This document shows, one piece after another, positions 25,953 to 37,399 of a stretch of DNA of 64,000 nt. A model generated the notes under the pieces. The model worked only from the letters and a program-made list of their open reading frames with translations, was not told the DNA's origin and did no database searches. This DNA is from Xenorhabdus ishibashii. GTDB lineage: Bacteria > Pseudomonadota > Gammaproteobacteria > Enterobacterales > Enterobacteriaceae. The first letter of the stretch is position 1. Each line of letters starts with the position of its first letter. The position numbers and the translations under genes are program-made. The stretch is taken from NCBI RefSeq assembly GCF_002632755.1, contig NZ_NJAK01000001.1:2914001-2978000 (forward strand), given 5' to 3'.

Positions 25953-28135
25953 TGGCTCAGACTGAAAAAGAAACGGTTATTTCAGCAGCAGTGCAACCTG
26001 AACAATCAGTATTCCGTTTTTCTGTCAGGGACGACAAGGTGGGGATTATTACCATTGATGTAGCAGGAGAGAAAGTCAACACACTGAAAGCTGAATTTGT
26101 TGAACAGTTCTTGACAGTGTTTGAAAAAGCGCAACAAGTTTCAGGCTTGAAAGGGCTGGTTATTGTATCCGGCAAGCCAGATACCTTCATTGCTGGTGCA
26201 GATATTAGCATGATAGCTAACTGCCAAACCCAGGAAGAAGCAACAAAATTGGCTGAAAAAGGCCAAAAACTATTTGCGCAGCTTGCTAATTATCCTTTAC
26301 CTGTTGTCGCTGCGATCCATGGCGCGTGCTTAGGCGGTGGGCTGGAGTTGGCATTGGCTTGCCATGCACGTATTTGTAGTTTGGATGAGAAAACCCGCCT
26401 TGGTTTGCCGGAAGTACAGCTTGGGCTATTACCAGGTTCAGGCGGGACGCAGAGATTACCTCGTTTGATTGGTGTCAGTGCTGCTTTGGACATCATATTG
26501 ACAGGCCGTCAGCTCAAGGCAAAACAGGCGCAACGGTTGGGTGTTGTGGATGATGCGGTTCCTTTAGATATCTTGCTGGATGTTGCGGTGCAATATGTTA
26601 AAAAAGGCATCGTGAAGCGTAAGCCATTGGCATGGTCGCAGCGTATACTGGCAAGTACATTGGGTCGGCCATTGTTATTCCAGATGGTTCATAAAAAAAC
26701 GCGAGAAAAAACGCGTGGTCATTATCCCGCACCAGAGAAAATCATCAATGTGATTTGTGCCGGCCTGGAAAAAGGCTCAGAGAAAGGTTTTCAGCTTGAA
26801 GCCAAGGCATTTGGTGAGCTGGCGATGACGCAGGAATCAGAAGCATTGCGAAGTCTATTTTTTGCTTCTACAACATTGAAGAACGAAACTGGCTCTTCAG
26901 AACAGCCCGCCGAAATCAAACATGTAGGGATTTTGGGAGGAGGCTTGATGGGGGGCGGTATTGCCAATGTAACCGTAACGCGAGGAAATCTGCCTGCTCG
27001 CATCAAAGATATTCATGAGAAAGGCATCAATCAGGCATTGAAATATACATGGGATCTTCTCTCTAAACGGGTAAAACAGCGTCGTTTGAAATCCAGTGAG
27101 CGTTCCCATCAGATGTCATTATTGACAGGAACCACGGATTACAGTGGATTCAAACAGGTTGATATTGTAGTCGAAGCAGTATTTGAAGATTTAGTATTGA
27201 AACGCAAAATGGTTGCAGAAATTGAAGAGCATACCAAACCTGAAACTATTTTTGCATCTAACACTTCTTCATTGCCAATCCATAAGATCGCTGAAGCTGC
27301 GACTCGGCCAGAACAGGTGATTGGTCTTCACTATTTCAGCCCTGTAGACAAAATGCCGTTGGTGGAAGTTATTCCACATGCGGGAACGAGTGAAAAAACG
27401 ATCGCAACTGCTGTAGCGTTAGCCAAAAAACAGGGAAAAACAGCGATTGTTGTCGGGGATAAAGCAGGCTTTTATGTGAACCGAATTCTGACACCTTACA
27501 TTAATGAGGCTGGTTATTGTGTATTGGAAGGTGAGCCGATTGAACATATTGATAATGCTTTAATGAATTTCGGTTTTCCTATTGGCCCTATCAATCTGCT
27601 GGATGAAGTTGGCATAGATGTAGGCACCAAAATTATCCCTGTTTTGGTAGAAGAATTGGGAAGCCGATTTGAAGCGCCAGAGATTTTGGCTGCAATTTTG
27701 AAGGATGACCGAAAGGGTAAAAAGAATGGGCGCGGTTTTTATTTGTATGCGAATAAAAAAAGCTCATTCTGGCCTTTTGGCAAAAAATCCAATAAAGAAG
27801 TGGACACATCGATTTATTCCTTATTAAAAATTAAGCCAGATATAAAAATGTTACCTGCTGACATTGCCCAGCGTTGTGTCATTCTGATGCTGAATGAAGC
27901 AGTACGCTGTTTGGATGAGGGCATTATCAGAAACCCCCGTGATGGTGATATTGGCGCTGTATTTGGCATCGGATTCCCGCCATTCCTGGGAGGACCATTC
28001 CGTTATATCGATAAGCTTGGCAGTGATAAAGTTGTAGAAACTTTACGTCGTCTGGTGCCGCAATACGGAGAAAGATTTACTCCTTGTGAGCGTTTAGTCC
28101 AGATGGCTGAACAGAAAAAGAAATTTTACGCATAA
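25952..28135 (+). CDS. fadJ: Multifunctional beta-oxidation enzyme FadJ
   Basis: A 727-residue fusion. The N-terminal enoyl-CoA hydratase/isomerase domain has [21 protein letters not shown] and [18 protein letters not shown]. The C-terminal 3-hydroxyacyl-CoA dehydrogenase has the NAD-binding motif [13 protein letters not shown] (about 329-341) and [15 protein letters not shown] with the catalytic His. It hydrates and oxidises acyl-CoA intermediates with FadI as partner. The correct ATG overlaps the fadI stop (TAATG); the open frame further upstream is read-through within fadI. Confidence 0.96.
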   Translation: MAQTEKETVISAAVQPEQSVFRFSVRDDKVGIITIDVAGEKVNTLKAEFVEQFLTVFEKAQQVSGLKGLVIVSGKPDTFIAGADISMIANCQTQEEATKLAEKGQKLFAQLANYPLPVVAAIHGACLGGGLELALACHARICSLDEKTRLGLPEVQLGLLPGSGGTQRLPRLIGVSAALDIILTGRQLKAKQAQRLGVVDDAVPLDILLDVAVQYVKKGIVKRKPLAWSQRILASTLGRPLLFQMVHKKTREKTRGHYPAPEKIINVICAGLEKGSEKGFQLEAKAFGELAMTQESEALRSLFFASTTLKNETGSSEQPAEIKHVGILGGGLMGGGIANVTVTRGNLPARIKDIHEKGINQALKYTWDLLSKRVKQRRLKSSERSHQMSLLTGTTDYSGFKQVDIVVEAVFEDLVLKRKMVAEIEEHTKPETIFASNTSSLPIHKIAEAATRPEQVIGLHYFSPVDKMPLVEVIPHAGTSEKTIATAVALAKKQGKTAIVVGDKAGFYVNRILTPYINEAGYCVLEGEPIEHIDNALMNFGFPIGPINLLDEVGIDVGTKIIPVLVEELGSRFEAPEILAAILKDDRKGKKNGRGFYLYANKKSSFWPFGKKSNKEVDTSIYSLLKIKPDIKMLPADIAQRCVILMLNEAVRCLDEGIIRNPRDGDIGAVFGIGFPPFLGGPFRYIDKLGSDKVVETLRRLVPQYGERFTPCERLVQMAEQKKKFYA

Positions 28136-28164
28136 CTTGAATTTTATTTTTAATAATCAGTCGG

Positions 28165-28195
28165 ATCGGCTCTGTTAATTTAGAGCCGATTTTTT
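28165..28195 (+). terminator. Terminator after fadIJ
   Basis: ATCGGCTCT and AGAGCCGAT are perfect arms around an eight-base loop, followed by a T-run. Confidence 0.92.
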
Positions 28196-28498
28196 ATGTT
28201 AATTAATTGTTTGTTCATGGGTTTTATTGAGTATATAAAAATAATCATACGGCATAACAATAGAGAGAGATAAATTTTTTTAGTCATTTTATTTACCTTG
28301 GTTTTAAGGCAGAATGCCAATTAGCTCTCATTGAAACGTTTTTATACTCTTTGTAAATCTATAGGGTATATGTCAAATATTCGCTTGATAATAGCACTTG
28401 AACTTATCTATTAATTCAGTATAACCAATGACTTATCTCAATAATGGCAAATGTATGTTATTTTAAGACAAGTTTGCAATTAAACTCGACGGTGAATT
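28196..28498. other. Intergenic region before sixA
   Basis: About 300 AT-rich bases with no supported gene. It presumably holds the sixA promoter; I cannot single out a confident -35/-10 pair. Confidence 0.4.
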
Positions 28499-28981
28499 AT
28501 GTACGTTTTTATTATGCGTCACGGTGATGCTGCTTTGAATGCAATCAGTGATGTAGCGCGGGAACTGACATCCCAGGGGTGCCAAGAATCACAGAAAATG
28601 GCTTATTGGCTTTCGCAGCAATCGCCTGATATTGATTGTGTTTTGGTCAGCCCTTATGTCCGTGCAGAACAAACATTAAAAGTAGTACGGGAAAATTTGG
28701 TGCTTCCTGACAATGAAGAAATACTGGCTGAGTTAACGCCATCAGGTGATGTTGCTCTGGTTGCCAGCTATTTACATGTGTTGTCAACACAGGGGCATCA
28801 ATCTGTATTGGTGGTTTCTCATTTACCGTTGGTCGGCTATTTGGTTTCTGAGCTTTGCCCTGAACAAACGCCGCCGATGTTTGCTACATCCAGCATTGCT
28901 TGTGTTGAGTTGGATCATCAGACAGAAAAAGGGTGTCTGTTATGGCAAACATCCCCAGCACAATTAGCGGCGAAATCCTAA
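28499..28981 (+). CDS. sixA: Phosphohistidine phosphatase SixA
   Basis: A 160-residue histidine phosphatase with the N-terminal MRHGDAALN motif (catalytic His8) and later VVSHLPLVGYL with the second His. SixA removes phosphate from histidine residues; in E. coli its substrates include the phosphotransferase NPr. Full length. Its position after fadJ is conserved. There is no clear Shine-Dalgarno, only ACGGTGAA before the ATG. Confidence 0.94.
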   Translation: MYVFIMRHGDAALNAISDVARELTSQGCQESQKMAYWLSQQSPDIDCVLVSPYVRAEQTLKVVRENLVLPDNEEILAELTPSGDVALVASYLHVLSTQGHQSVLVVSHLPLVGYLVSELCPEQTPPMFATSSIACVELDHQTEKGCLLWQTSPAQLAAKS

Positions 28982-29028
28982 CCAGACACCTTAATTATTA
29001 GACAATTGAATTAAATATAACAACCAAA

Positions 29029-29571
29029 TTAGCGCCGCGTAAACTCATCCATTTCCACCAAAATGAGTAACGCAGCGTTCCCTCCCCACTCTTTGGGAGC
29101 CTGATGGAAAGCAATAATATCAGGATGTTGGGCAAGCCATAACGGGGCTTGTTGTTTGAGAATATGTTTACCATGACCATGCATAACGCAGGCACAATAG
29201 ACGTGTTCACGACGACAGGCAGCGATTAATGCCCCAATTTCTTGTTTGGCTTGTAACTGAGTTAACCCATGTAAATCCAGAAAAAGTTCAGGGGAATAAT
29301 CTCCGCGGCGCAATTTCTTTAATTCGTAATGACTGTCACCTTCCCGAATATAACGAGTCGGGCCTTCCATATCCAAATTTGGCTGGAACTCATCGGAAAA
29401 ATAGTAACTGGCATCCGCTTGCTCTTGCATCAGGCGCTCAGGGGCAACATGGTTAATTTTTTTTCTTTTCGGGGGATGGGAAACCGTATCTTGCGCGATA
29501 CAACGGGTTCCTGTAACAGACGTTCTGAATAGACTGATGTCTTCTGAGTTTAGTTGATATTTCTTCTTCAT
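29029..29571 (-). CDS. smrB: Ribosome rescue endonuclease SmrB
   Basis: A 180-residue protein with a C-terminal Smr domain (about 98-175) carrying [15 protein letters not shown] and the catalytic-type HGHGKHILK motif. SmrB cleaves mRNA at collided ribosomes to start rescue. It converges on sixA. In E. coli smrB is next to prmB; here the hut cluster separates them. Confidence 0.94.
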   Translation of the reverse strand: MKKKYQLNSEDISLFRTSVTGTRCIAQDTVSHPPKRKKINHVAPERLMQEQADASYYFSDEFQPNLDMEGPTRYIREGDSHYELKKLRRGDYSPELFLDLHGLTQLQAKQEIGALIAACRREHVYCACVMHGHGKHILKQQAPLWLAQHPDIIAFHQAPKEWGGNAALLILVEMDEFTRR

Positions 29572-29671
29572 TACACATTCATTTACTCACAGCTTTTGGC
29601 AAGTGTACATGATTTTTTGTGATTTTTCTTGGCCGTTATCATTTTAAGTAACAAATTGTTCACAAAATGAT

Positions 29672-29710
29672 TTGACAATTAGGTTTGGTTATAAAATAAA
29701 TGTATATACA
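29672..29710 (+). promoter_or_regulatory. hutI promoter with HutC-type operator
   Basis: TTGACA at 29672-29677 is a consensus -35 box. An A/T-rich -10 region at about 29695-29701 abuts the perfect palindrome TGTATATACA (29701-29710), which also occurs before hutU. HutC proteins elsewhere bind TTGTATATACAA-like sites, so this is a probable HutC operator over the start of transcription, 43 bases before the hutI ATG. Confidence 0.65.
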
Positions 29711-29753
29711 ACATGAGTTCTGATACAAACAAGAAAAATAACAGGATAGTACA

Positions 29754-31022
29754 ATGTCGATTGAATTAAGAGACACTGATGTCATATGGCGTAATGCCAA
29801 ACTTGCCACAATGAACCCTGCAATTAAAAGCGTCGATGGTGAAAGTCATTACGGCATGTTAGAACAGCATGATCTTATTGTGCGAGATGAAAAAATCTTA
29901 GCGATTTTGCCGACAGATAGCGTACCAGCCAACCAATGTAAAATCATTGACGCAGAGCAGCGCTTGATCACACCTGGCTTAATCGATTGCCACACTCATT
30001 TAGTTTTTGGTGGCAACAGAGCCTCTGAGTGGGAACAACGCCTGAATGGGATTTCTTATGAAGAAATCAGTGCTAAAGGGGGAGGTATTAATTCCACAGT
30101 GAATGCCACCCGCAATAGTTCGGCTCAACAGTTGGAAAACGTATCCCAGAAGCGTCTCAATGCATTGATGGCTGAAGGGGTGACAACAATTGAGATGAAA
30201 TCAGGTTATGGATTAGATCTGGCAACTGAAGAAAAACAGTTGAAGGTTGTGCGGGCATTGGCACAGAAAAATCCCATCGAAATTAGCCCAACATTACTTT
30301 CTGCCCATGCTGTCCCCCCTGAATATAAACATAATCCTGATGCTTATATTGACTTAGTTTGTGATTCCATCCTGCCTACTCTCTGGCAAAAACAGTTATT
30401 CGAAGCTGTAGATGTATTCTGTGAAACAGTGGGTTTCAATCTGAGCCAGACCAAACGCCTGTTTGCAACAGCAAAACGCTTAAATATTCCCGTAAAAGGT
30501 CATGTTGAGCAACTTTCCAATTTGGGAGGAAGTGAACTGGTTGCTGAATATCAAGGTTTATCGGTTGATCATGTTGAGCACTTGGATGAAAAGGGAATTG
30601 AAGCCATCAGCCGTAGTGGAACCGTCGCCGTATTGTTGCCAGGGGCATTTTATTTCCTGAGAGAAACTCAACGCCCTCCTATTGCATTATTGCGCCAATA
30701 TGGTGTCCCAATGGCTATTTCGACAGATTTTAATCCCGGAACCAGTCCTTTTGCTTCTTTGCGCCTGATCATGAATATGGCTTGCGTACAATTTGGTTTG
30801 ACACCAGAAGAAGTGTGGCAGGGAGTCACTATTCATGCCGCTCAGGCATTGGGGCGGGAAGAAAGTCACGGCCAATTAGCGGCAGGTTTTATGGCGGACT
30901 TTGTCGTTTGGGATGCTCAGAAACCCGTTGATATCTTCTATGAACTAGGACATAACCCGTTGGTTTATCGTATTTATCATGGCGAAATTACGCATCGTGA
31001 TGACTTAAATAGCTTTAATTAA
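29754..31022 (+). CDS. hutI: Imidazolonepropionase HutI
   Basis: A 422-residue metal-dependent amidohydrolase that opens the ring of imidazolone propionate to N-formimino-glutamate, step 3 of histidine breakdown. The metal motif [12 protein letters not shown] is at about residues 79-90, with GHVEQLS and VDHVEHLD His residues and STDFNPGTS late in the barrel. Full length. First gene of hutI-hutG-hutC; AACAGGATA lies before the ATG. Confidence 0.96.
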   Translation: MSIELRDTDVIWRNAKLATMNPAIKSVDGESHYGMLEQHDLIVRDEKILAILPTDSVPANQCKIIDAEQRLITPGLIDCHTHLVFGGNRASEWEQRLNGISYEEISAKGGGINSTVNATRNSSAQQLENVSQKRLNALMAEGVTTIEMKSGYGLDLATEEKQLKVVRALAQKNPIEISPTLLSAHAVPPEYKHNPDAYIDLVCDSILPTLWQKQLFEAVDVFCETVGFNLSQTKRLFATAKRLNIPVKGHVEQLSNLGGSELVAEYQGLSVDHVEHLDEKGIEAISRSGTVAVLLPGAFYFLRETQRPPIALLRQYGVPMAISTDFNPGTSPFASLRLIMNMACVQFGLTPEEVWQGVTIHAAQALGREESHGQLAAGFMADFVVWDAQKPVDIFYELGHNPLVYRIYHGEITHRDDLNSFN

Positions 31023-31040
31023 TGGTGGTGAGGGAAAAAT

Positions 31041-32000
31041 ATGAATTTATGGCATCCAACATCAGAAAACATTTGGCAAGGGCGCAATGATCTCGTAGAA
31101 GCCAATAATGCCTTACGTCTGTTCCAGACAATAAAACAACCAGTCAGTTTCTCACCAGAAAAATTTCCTCATCACATTGCGCTATTGGGATTTGAATGTG
31201 ATGAAGGCGTTAAACTTAATCAGGGACGTCCAGGAGCGAAATTGGGGCCAGAATATTTGCGCCAGTCGTTGGCAAATCTGGCGAGTTATGACGGCCATGA
31301 TCAGTTGGTGGATTTGGGCAATATTCGCGCCAATTCTGGTGAGTTGAGTGAGGCACAGCAGGCGCTCAGTGATGCTGTCTATGAATGCCAGCAGCATAAG
31401 ATGAAAACGCTGATTTTTGGTGGCGGGCATGAAACGGCATTTGCCCATGGGCTGGGAATTTACCGTGCGTTTTCGGAGCAGCGTGTCGGTATCATCAATT
31501 TTGATGCCCATTTGGATCTGCGAAATTCACCGCAACCTACATCAGGAACTCCATTTCGGCAACTTGCGCATTACTGCCAGCAACACCAGCGTCCATTTAA
31601 TTACAGTTGTGTTGGTGCCAGTTTGGCATCAAATACTCAGGCATTACTGGATGAGGCTAATCATCTTGATGTCACCATTATCTGGGATACTCATTGTGTT
31701 GAATCTATGTTGGATAAGGTACAGCAGCAATTACAAGATATAATTAATCAGGTTGATATCATTTATATGACTATCGATTTGGATGTGCTGCCAATTTGGC
31801 AAATGCCAGCCGTTTCCGCACCTGCGGCGTTGGGAGTTCCGCTGGAGCGTTTATTGCCATTAGTGCAATTCATCTGTCAGAGTAAAAAATTGCAAGCTGT
31901 AGATTTAGTTGAGCTTAACCCTTTATATGATATTCAGGGAATGGGAGGAAAAGCGGCGGCTCGCCTTGCATGGCAGTTGGTACACTGGTGGAATAAATAG
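31041..32000 (+). CDS. hutG: Formimidoylglutamase HutG
   Basis: A 319-residue ureohydrolase (arginase family) that splits formimino-glutamate into glutamate and formamide. Manganese ligands are visible in GGGHETAFAHG, NFDAHLDLR and MTIDLDVLP. It follows hutI by 18 bases with GTGAGGG before the ATG. Its presence implies the direct hydrolysis route to formamide, not the two-step HutF/HutE route. Confidence 0.96.
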   Translation: MNLWHPTSENIWQGRNDLVEANNALRLFQTIKQPVSFSPEKFPHHIALLGFECDEGVKLNQGRPGAKLGPEYLRQSLANLASYDGHDQLVDLGNIRANSGELSEAQQALSDAVYECQQHKMKTLIFGGGHETAFAHGLGIYRAFSEQRVGIINFDAHLDLRNSPQPTSGTPFRQLAHYCQQHQRPFNYSCVGASLASNTQALLDEANHLDVTIIWDTHCVESMLDKVQQQLQDIINQVDIIYMTIDLDVLPIWQMPAVSAPAALGVPLERLLPLVQFICQSKKLQAVDLVELNPLYDIQGMGGKAAARLAWQLVHWWNK

Positions 32001-32037
32001 GCCAGTGGGAAGAGTAGCAAGTGAGAAGGAAGGGATA

Positions 32038-32769
32038 GTGACAGACGATTTACCAGATATATATACCAAGCCAGTACCTTTATATGCAAAAGTCAAACAA
32101 GCAATTATTGAGAAGATCTATACAGGGGAATGGAAACCGCATGATCGGGTTCCTTCGGAAGCGGAGCTAGTCAGGCAATTTAATTGTAGCCGTATGACAG
32201 CTAATCGGGCATTGAGGGAGCTAACGGCAGAAGGTTTTCTGTTTCGTTTGCAAGGCGTGGGTTCGTTTGTTTCTGAGCCGAAAGGTCAATCTGCGTTATT
32301 TGAAATTCACAGTATTGCCGATGAAATAGCTTCCCGCTCTAACCGTCATAATTGCAAGGTACTAAAACTCGCTGAAGTGAACGCCAGCATGACTCAGGCT
32401 GCCGAATTCAACATTGCAGTGGGAGCGCCTCTCTACCATTCTATTATTGTACATTATGAAAATGATGTACCTGTGCAAATTGAAGATCGCTTCGTCAATG
32501 TTCGGGCAGCACCGGAATATTTGCAGCAAGATTTCCGTCAGCAAACAGCCCATGATTACTTATCCCGAGTAGCGCCATTGACGGAAGGAGAACATATTGT
32601 TGAAGCTGTCGCGGGAGATGCCCTCTCTTGCCGATTATTACAAATTGAGGCAAATACACCTTGTTTGTTAATCAGCCGGCGAACCTGGTCGAAAGAATTT
32701 ATTGTTTCCAGTGCCAGGTTATTGTTTCCCGGACATCGATATAAATTGAAAGGACGTTTCAGTTCATAA
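32038..32769 (+). CDS. hutC: Histidine-utilisation repressor HutC
   Basis: A 243-residue GntR/HutC-family regulator. The winged helix (about 12-80) has KIYTGEWKPHDRVPSEAEL and FNCSRMTANRALREL. The C-terminal UTRA effector domain (about 95-238) would bind urocanate, releasing the operator. The GTG at 32038 after AAGGAAGGG is the likely start; the open frame upstream overlaps hutG. The third gene of the operon, it probably controls both hutIGC and hutUH through the TGTATATACA sites. Confidence 0.93.
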   Translation: MTDDLPDIYTKPVPLYAKVKQAIIEKIYTGEWKPHDRVPSEAELVRQFNCSRMTANRALRELTAEGFLFRLQGVGSFVSEPKGQSALFEIHSIADEIASRSNRHNCKVLKLAEVNASMTQAAEFNIAVGAPLYHSIIVHYENDVPVQIEDRFVNVRAAPEYLQQDFRQQTAHDYLSRVAPLTEGEHIVEAVAGDALSCRLLQIEANTPCLLISRRTWSKEFIVSSARLLFPGHRYKLKGRFSS

Positions 32770-32799
32770 GTTTCCTTATACTGAAAAAACTAAGCTGCA

Positions 32800-32839
32800 A
32801 AAACCTCTTTTCCCTTATTTAGGTGGAAGAGGTTTTTTT
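32800..32839 (+). terminator. Terminator after hutC
   Basis: AAAACCTCTT and AAGAGGTTTT pair, ending in a seven-T run. IS copy 3 is inserted just beyond it. Confidence 0.85.
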
Positions 32840-32847
32840 ACTAATTA

Positions 32848-33836
32848 ACCCGAATTCTGCTTAAGCCATCATTGGAACAGCGTCTTCTGAGTAGAAAACT
32901 TTCAGTGATGGTTTTTTCAATTTAAGGCAGTAAGCGATCAGTCCACCTAAAACGGTCAACATAAATCCTCTTATACTTCGGTGGCGAGAGTGCTCTATCT
33001 GAGAAATTAATTTTAATTGGCCATTAATCGTTTCAATGATAAAACGCTTTTTTAACATTATCTTATCCCACTCAGCTTGCATACGGGCTTTCATGTTACG
33101 CCGTTTTTTCGTGATGAAAGTGACACCGCTGTTGGCTAAATCGTCCGCCAATTCCTGACTCAGATAACCTTTATCGCCGTAAAGAGAACCCATTAATTCT
33201 GTGGTTAATTCGCGAACCGGTTCCCGATCATCCACATTACCGGCCGTGACTTTAAGCGCGAGAATTTCCCCCTGATGATTGACAACCAAGTGTAATTTGA
33301 AACCATAAAACCATCCCATTGAATTTTTTCCACGCTGTGCGATCCCCGCAAAGACCTTATGTCGAGGGATGCGAATGTTATGGCAGACACTCAAACTGGT
33401 GGAATCAATAAAAGCAATGCCTGTGGGTTTCCCTTTTAATTGAGTCAGATAGCTGCATAATGGCACCAAAACGGAAGGGGCAACGCTGATAAAACGGGTA
33501 TAACTGAGTAAAGTGGCGAAGTCGCGGTGGTGGTATTGCCAAATATGTTTCAAATAAAAATTTTTAAAATCACGGTAATGCGACATATGAAAAAGGATCA
33601 AAATGGTCATGATTTCACTGGGATACATATGACCTTGTCGGCGGCGTAAACGATGCCCACTCTCAAGGCAAAATTGTTCCCATTGAGGAATGAAAAAACG
33701 GCAAAAATCATCGACATCACAGAAAATTTCAACTAACTTGTCCATAGCCTGTTCCCCCTCGGAGTTGTTTTCGGTGTGCACCAAAACTTTGCTCCTGGAA
33801 CAGGCTTCTCGTCAATTTCTTATCCAGAATTCGGGT
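32848..33836 (-). mobile_element. IS982-family insertion sequence, copy 3
   Basis: A 989-base element in inverse orientation to copies 1 and 2, flanked by TAATTA (32842-32847 and 33837-33842), the same target as copy 1. It lies between the hutC terminator and the hutU regulatory region and disrupts no gene. Confidence 0.93.
32861..33745 (-). CDS. IS982-family DDE transposase, copy 3
   Basis: A 294-residue transposase whose protein is identical to copy 1, with an intact frame and the Asp, Asp and Glu motifs. Its ATG is at 33745, after GAGGGGGA. Confidence 0.93.
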   Translation of the reverse strand: MDKLVEIFCDVDDFCRFFIPQWEQFCLESGHRLRRRQGHMYPSEIMTILILFHMSHYRDFKNFYLKHIWQYHHRDFATLLSYTRFISVAPSVLVPLCSYLTQLKGKPTGIAFIDSTSLSVCHNIRIPRHKVFAGIAQRGKNSMGWFYGFKLHLVVNHQGEILALKVTAGNVDDREPVRELTTELMGSLYGDKGYLSQELADDLANSGVTFITKKRRNMKARMQAEWDKIMLKKRFIIETINGQLKLISQIEHSRHRSIRGFMLTVLGGLIAYCLKLKKPSLKVFYSEDAVPMMA

Positions 33837-34010
33837 TAATTATTGTAACGATAATGTAAAATCAATGTGATGTTAAACACAAAACAAGTAAAAATATTTA
33901 CCTGTTTATCATGAAACAGATCAATATCATCTTTTTGATTTTTATCAAAAAAATATTTTACCCGCATCATTAACTTTATCTCTGTCACATTTTTGCCTAT
34001 TGAATGTACA

Positions 34011-34020
34011 TGTATATACA
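34011..34020 (+). promoter_or_regulatory. HutC-type operator upstream of hutU
   Basis: The palindrome TGTATATACA, extended as TGTACATGTATATACAACTATACAG-like sequence (only the core is certain), lies 46 bases before the hutU start. It matches the palindrome before hutI, suggesting joint repression by HutC. Confidence 0.65.
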
Positions 34021-34065
34021 ACTATACAGTTAACAAAATTCACAACGATGAGATAGGAAAAAACC

Positions 34066-35760
34066 GTGACGATGCAAAATAATAAATTCAGCAACGTAAC
34101 CATTCGCGCTCCCAGAGGAACGCAACTCACAGCAAAAAGTTGGCTAACCGAAGCCCCACTTCGTATGCTCATGAATAACCTTGATCCCGATGTAGCAGAA
34201 AACCCTCATGAATTAGTGGTTTATGGTGGCATTGGTCGTGCAGCCAGAAACTGGGAATGTTATGAAAAAATCGTTGAAACCTTAAAGGATCTGGAAAGTG
34301 ATGAAACCCTGCTGGTGCAATCCGGTAAACCTGTGGGGGTGTTCAAAACCCATGAGAATGCTCCGCGTGTATTAATTGCTAACTCGAATTTGGTTCCACA
34401 CTGGGCGACATGGGAACATTTTAACGAGCTGGATGCCAAAGGGCTGGCTATGTATGGCCAGATGACCGCCGGTAGTTGGATTTATATTGGCAGTCAGGGC
34501 ATTGTTCAGGGAACTTACGAAACGTTTGTCGAGGCAGGCCGCCAACACTACAACGGCAATTTAACCGGACGTTGGATATTGACGGCAGGTCTGGGCGGTA
34601 TGGGGGGTGCCCAGCCACTGGCTGCGACATTGGCAGGTGCCTCTTCATTAACTATCGAATGTCAACAAAGCCGCATTGATTTTCGTCTGCGTACCAAATA
34701 TGTGGATGAGCAGGCCGTTGATCTGGATGATGCTTTGGTGCGTATGGAACGTTATGCCCAAGAAGGTAAAGCAATATCCGTAGCATTGTGTGGCAATGCT
34801 GCAGAAATTTTGCCTGAATTAGTACGTCGTGGTGTGCGCCCTGATATGGTGACAGACCAAACCAGCGCCCATGATCCATTACATGGTTACTTGCCAGTAG
34901 GTTGGTCATGGGAAGCGTATTGCCGCCGTGCCGAAAGTGAGCCAGAAGAGGTGATCCAAGCGGCAAAAGCGTCAATGGCTGTACACGTTGAAGCCATGCT
35001 GGCCTTCCAGAAACAGGGTATACCTACCTTCGATTATGGTAATAATATCCGCCAAATGGCGAAAGAGATGGGTGTTGATCATGCCTTTGATTTTCCCGGA
35101 TTTGTTCCCGCTTACATTCGCCCTCTGTTCTGTCGTGGCATCGGTCCTTTCCGGTGGGCGGCACTTTCCGGTGAACCTGAAGATATTTATAAAACCGATG
35201 CTAAGGTAAAAGAGCTGCTGCCGGATGATGCCCATTTACACCGTTGGTTAGATATGGCGAGAGAGCGCATCAGTTTCCAGGGCTTGCCTGCACGTATTTG
35301 TTGGGTGGGGTTGGGGGATCGTGCCAAATTAGGTTTAGCATTCAATGAGATGGTTCGCCGTGGGGAACTTTCCGCACCCATCGTGATTGGCCGTGACCAT
35401 CTGGATTCCGGCTCTGTCGCCAGCCCTAATCGTGAAACTGAATCCATGCAAGATGGTTCTGACGCAGTTTCTGACTGGCCATTACTGAATGCCTTACTGA
35501 ATACGGCTGGTGGTGCGACATGGGTTTCCCTGCATCATGGTGGTGGTGTTGGTATGGGATTTTCTCAACATTCCGGCATGGTCATTGTTTGTGATGGAAC
35601 AGATGAAGCGGCTGAGCGGATTGCTCGTGTATTACACAATGATCCAGCAACGGGCGTTATGCGCCATGCCGATGCGGGCTATGAATTGGCTATCCAGTGT
35701 GCGAAAGAGCAGGGGCTAAACCTGCCAATGTTAAACCTGCCAGCGAATGATGCGAAATAA
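34066..35760 (+). CDS. hutU: Urocanate hydratase HutU
   Basis: A 564-residue NAD-dependent enzyme converting urocanate to imidazolone propionate, step 2 of histidine breakdown. The NAD-binding [12 protein letters not shown] lies at about residues 176-187, and the catalytic Cys lies in [11 protein letters not shown] (near 410 in the family). The GTG at 34066 is seven bases after AGGA; an ATG two codons later is possible. hutH follows after 14 bases. Confidence 0.96.
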   Translation: MTMQNNKFSNVTIRAPRGTQLTAKSWLTEAPLRMLMNNLDPDVAENPHELVVYGGIGRAARNWECYEKIVETLKDLESDETLLVQSGKPVGVFKTHENAPRVLIANSNLVPHWATWEHFNELDAKGLAMYGQMTAGSWIYIGSQGIVQGTYETFVEAGRQHYNGNLTGRWILTAGLGGMGGAQPLAATLAGASSLTIECQQSRIDFRLRTKYVDEQAVDLDDALVRMERYAQEGKAISVALCGNAAEILPELVRRGVRPDMVTDQTSAHDPLHGYLPVGWSWEAYCRRAESEPEEVIQAAKASMAVHVEAMLAFQKQGIPTFDYGNNIRQMAKEMGVDHAFDFPGFVPAYIRPLFCRGIGPFRWAALSGEPEDIYKTDAKVKELLPDDAHLHRWLDMARERISFQGLPARICWVGLGDRAKLGLAFNEMVRRGELSAPIVIGRDHLDSGSVASPNRETESMQDGSDAVSDWPLLNALLNTAGGATWVSLHHGGGVGMGFSQHSGMVIVCDGTDEAAERIARVLHNDPATGVMRHADAGYELAIQCAKEQGLNLPMLNLPANDAK

Positions 35761-35774
35761 GGAGCGTTGTTAAA

Positions 35775-37307
35775 ATGAAAAATATTACTATTCATCCAGG
35801 AAAAATGACGCTTGACGAATTACGCCATGTTTATCAGCACCCTGTTCACATTCGTTTAGATGAACACTGCTTTCCTGCGATTGAAAGCAGTGTCGCTTGT
35901 GTGAATCGCATCATCAGTGAAAACAGAACGGCTTATGGCATCAATACCGGTTTTGGCTTGCTGGCGAATACCCGTATTGCAGAACAGGATTTGGAAGAGT
36001 TGCAGCGTTCTATTGTATTATCACATGCTGCGGGAGTGGGTGAGCCGTTGCCGGATGAAATTGTCCGCTTGATTATGGTATTGAAAATTAATAGCCTTGC
36101 CCGTGGTTATTCTGGCATTCGTCTGGAAGTCATTCAGGGATTGGTTGCCTTGGTTAACGCTGAAGTTTATCCCTGTATTCCGAGCAAAGGTTCGGTAGGG
36201 GCTTCCGGTGACTTAGCGCCATTGGCACATATGAGCCTGTTATTGTTGGGAGAAGGTAAAGCCCGCTATCGTGGTGAATGGCTGCCGGCAAACGTGGCAC
36301 TGGAAAAAGCAGGCCTTGCGCCGATGTGTTTGGTTGCAAAAGAAGGGCTAGCACTGCTTAACGGTACGCAGGTTTCTACAGCCTTTGCCTTAAAAGGGCT
36401 ATTTGCCGCAGAAGATTTACTCGCATCAGCGATTGTTTGTGGCGCCCTGTCTGTTGAAGCTGCTCTTGGTTCCCGTAAACCGTTTGATGCACGTATCCAT
36501 GAAGCACGGGGTCAGAAAGGCCAGATTGATGTGGCAGCCCTTTACCGTTTGGCCTTAGAAGAACAAAGTGAGATTTGTGAATCCCATAAAGACTGCCCTA
36601 AAGTCCAGGATCCTTATTCATTACGCTGCCAGCCACAGGTCATGGGCGCTTGTTTAACCCAAATCCGCCATGCTGCTGATGTCATCATGGTTGAAGCCAA
36701 TGCAGTCTCTGATAACCCCCTGGTATTTACTGAAGAAGATGAAGTGATTTCTGGTGGTAATTTCCACGCGGAACCCGTCGCTATGGCATCGGATAATCTG
36801 GCTATTGCGCTGGCAGAAATCGGTTCATTATCAGAACGCCGCATTGCCTTGCTGATGGATAGCAATATGTCCCAGTTGCCCCCATTTTTAGTCGAAAACA
36901 GCGGTGTTAACTCCGGTTTCATGATTGCACAGGTAACTGCGGCTGCGCTGGCAAGTGAGAACAAGGCGCTGGCGCATCCTTCCAGCGTCGATAGCCTGCC
37001 GACATCTGCCAATCAGGAAGATCACGTTTCAATGGCACCCGCCGCAGGCCGTCGCCTGTGGGAGATGGCAGATAACGTGCGTGGGATCTTGGCGATTGAA
37101 TGGTTGACAGCTTGCCAGGGCATGGATTTTCGTCATGGCTTGAAGAGTAGCTCGATCTTAGAAAAAGCTCGCCATATTCTTCGTGATAAAGTTGCACATT
37201 ATGATAAAGACCGCTTTTTCGCACCGGATATTGATGCAGCAATCCAGTTGTTGGCTGAGCAGCAACTTTCTGCTTTGTTGCCGACTGGAAATATCTTAGA
37301 AAAATAA
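35775..37307 (+). CDS. hutH: Histidine ammonia-lyase HutH
   Basis: A 510-residue lyase that removes ammonia from histidine to give urocanate, step 1 of the pathway. The Ala143-Ser144-Gly145 triad in [15 protein letters not shown] forms the MIO electrophilic prosthetic group. YGINTGFG near residue 54 contributes the conserved Tyr. AAGGAG lies before the ATG, close behind hutU. Confidence 0.97.
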   Translation: MKNITIHPGKMTLDELRHVYQHPVHIRLDEHCFPAIESSVACVNRIISENRTAYGINTGFGLLANTRIAEQDLEELQRSIVLSHAAGVGEPLPDEIVRLIMVLKINSLARGYSGIRLEVIQGLVALVNAEVYPCIPSKGSVGASGDLAPLAHMSLLLLGEGKARYRGEWLPANVALEKAGLAPMCLVAKEGLALLNGTQVSTAFALKGLFAAEDLLASAIVCGALSVEAALGSRKPFDARIHEARGQKGQIDVAALYRLALEEQSEICESHKDCPKVQDPYSLRCQPQVMGACLTQIRHAADVIMVEANAVSDNPLVFTEEDEVISGGNFHAEPVAMASDNLAIALAEIGSLSERRIALLMDSNMSQLPPFLVENSGVNSGFMIAQVTAAALASENKALAHPSSVDSLPTSANQEDHVSMAPAAGRRLWEMADNVRGILAIEWLTACQGMDFRHGLKSSSILEKARHILRDKVAHYDKDRFFAPDIDAAIQLLAEQQLSALLPTGNILEK

Positions 37308-37326
37308 GTACAAACACATCGTTTCT

Positions 37327-37345
37327 GGCCGGATAAAATCCGGCC
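37327..37345 (+). terminator. Hairpin between hutH and the permease
   Basis: GGCCGGAT and ATCCGGCC are perfect arms around AAA. Only a short T-poor tail follows, so it may attenuate read-through into the permease without ending transcription fully. Confidence 0.6.
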
Positions 37346-37399
37346 TTATCGTAGTATTTATCTCTTCCAATCTAATAATAAAAGACACAAGGATAAATC

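Noticed and set aside
32362..32553. Minus-strand frame inside hutC, and similar antisense frames across hut and fad genes
   Set aside because: They follow the codon structure of the true genes on the other strand and have no start signals.
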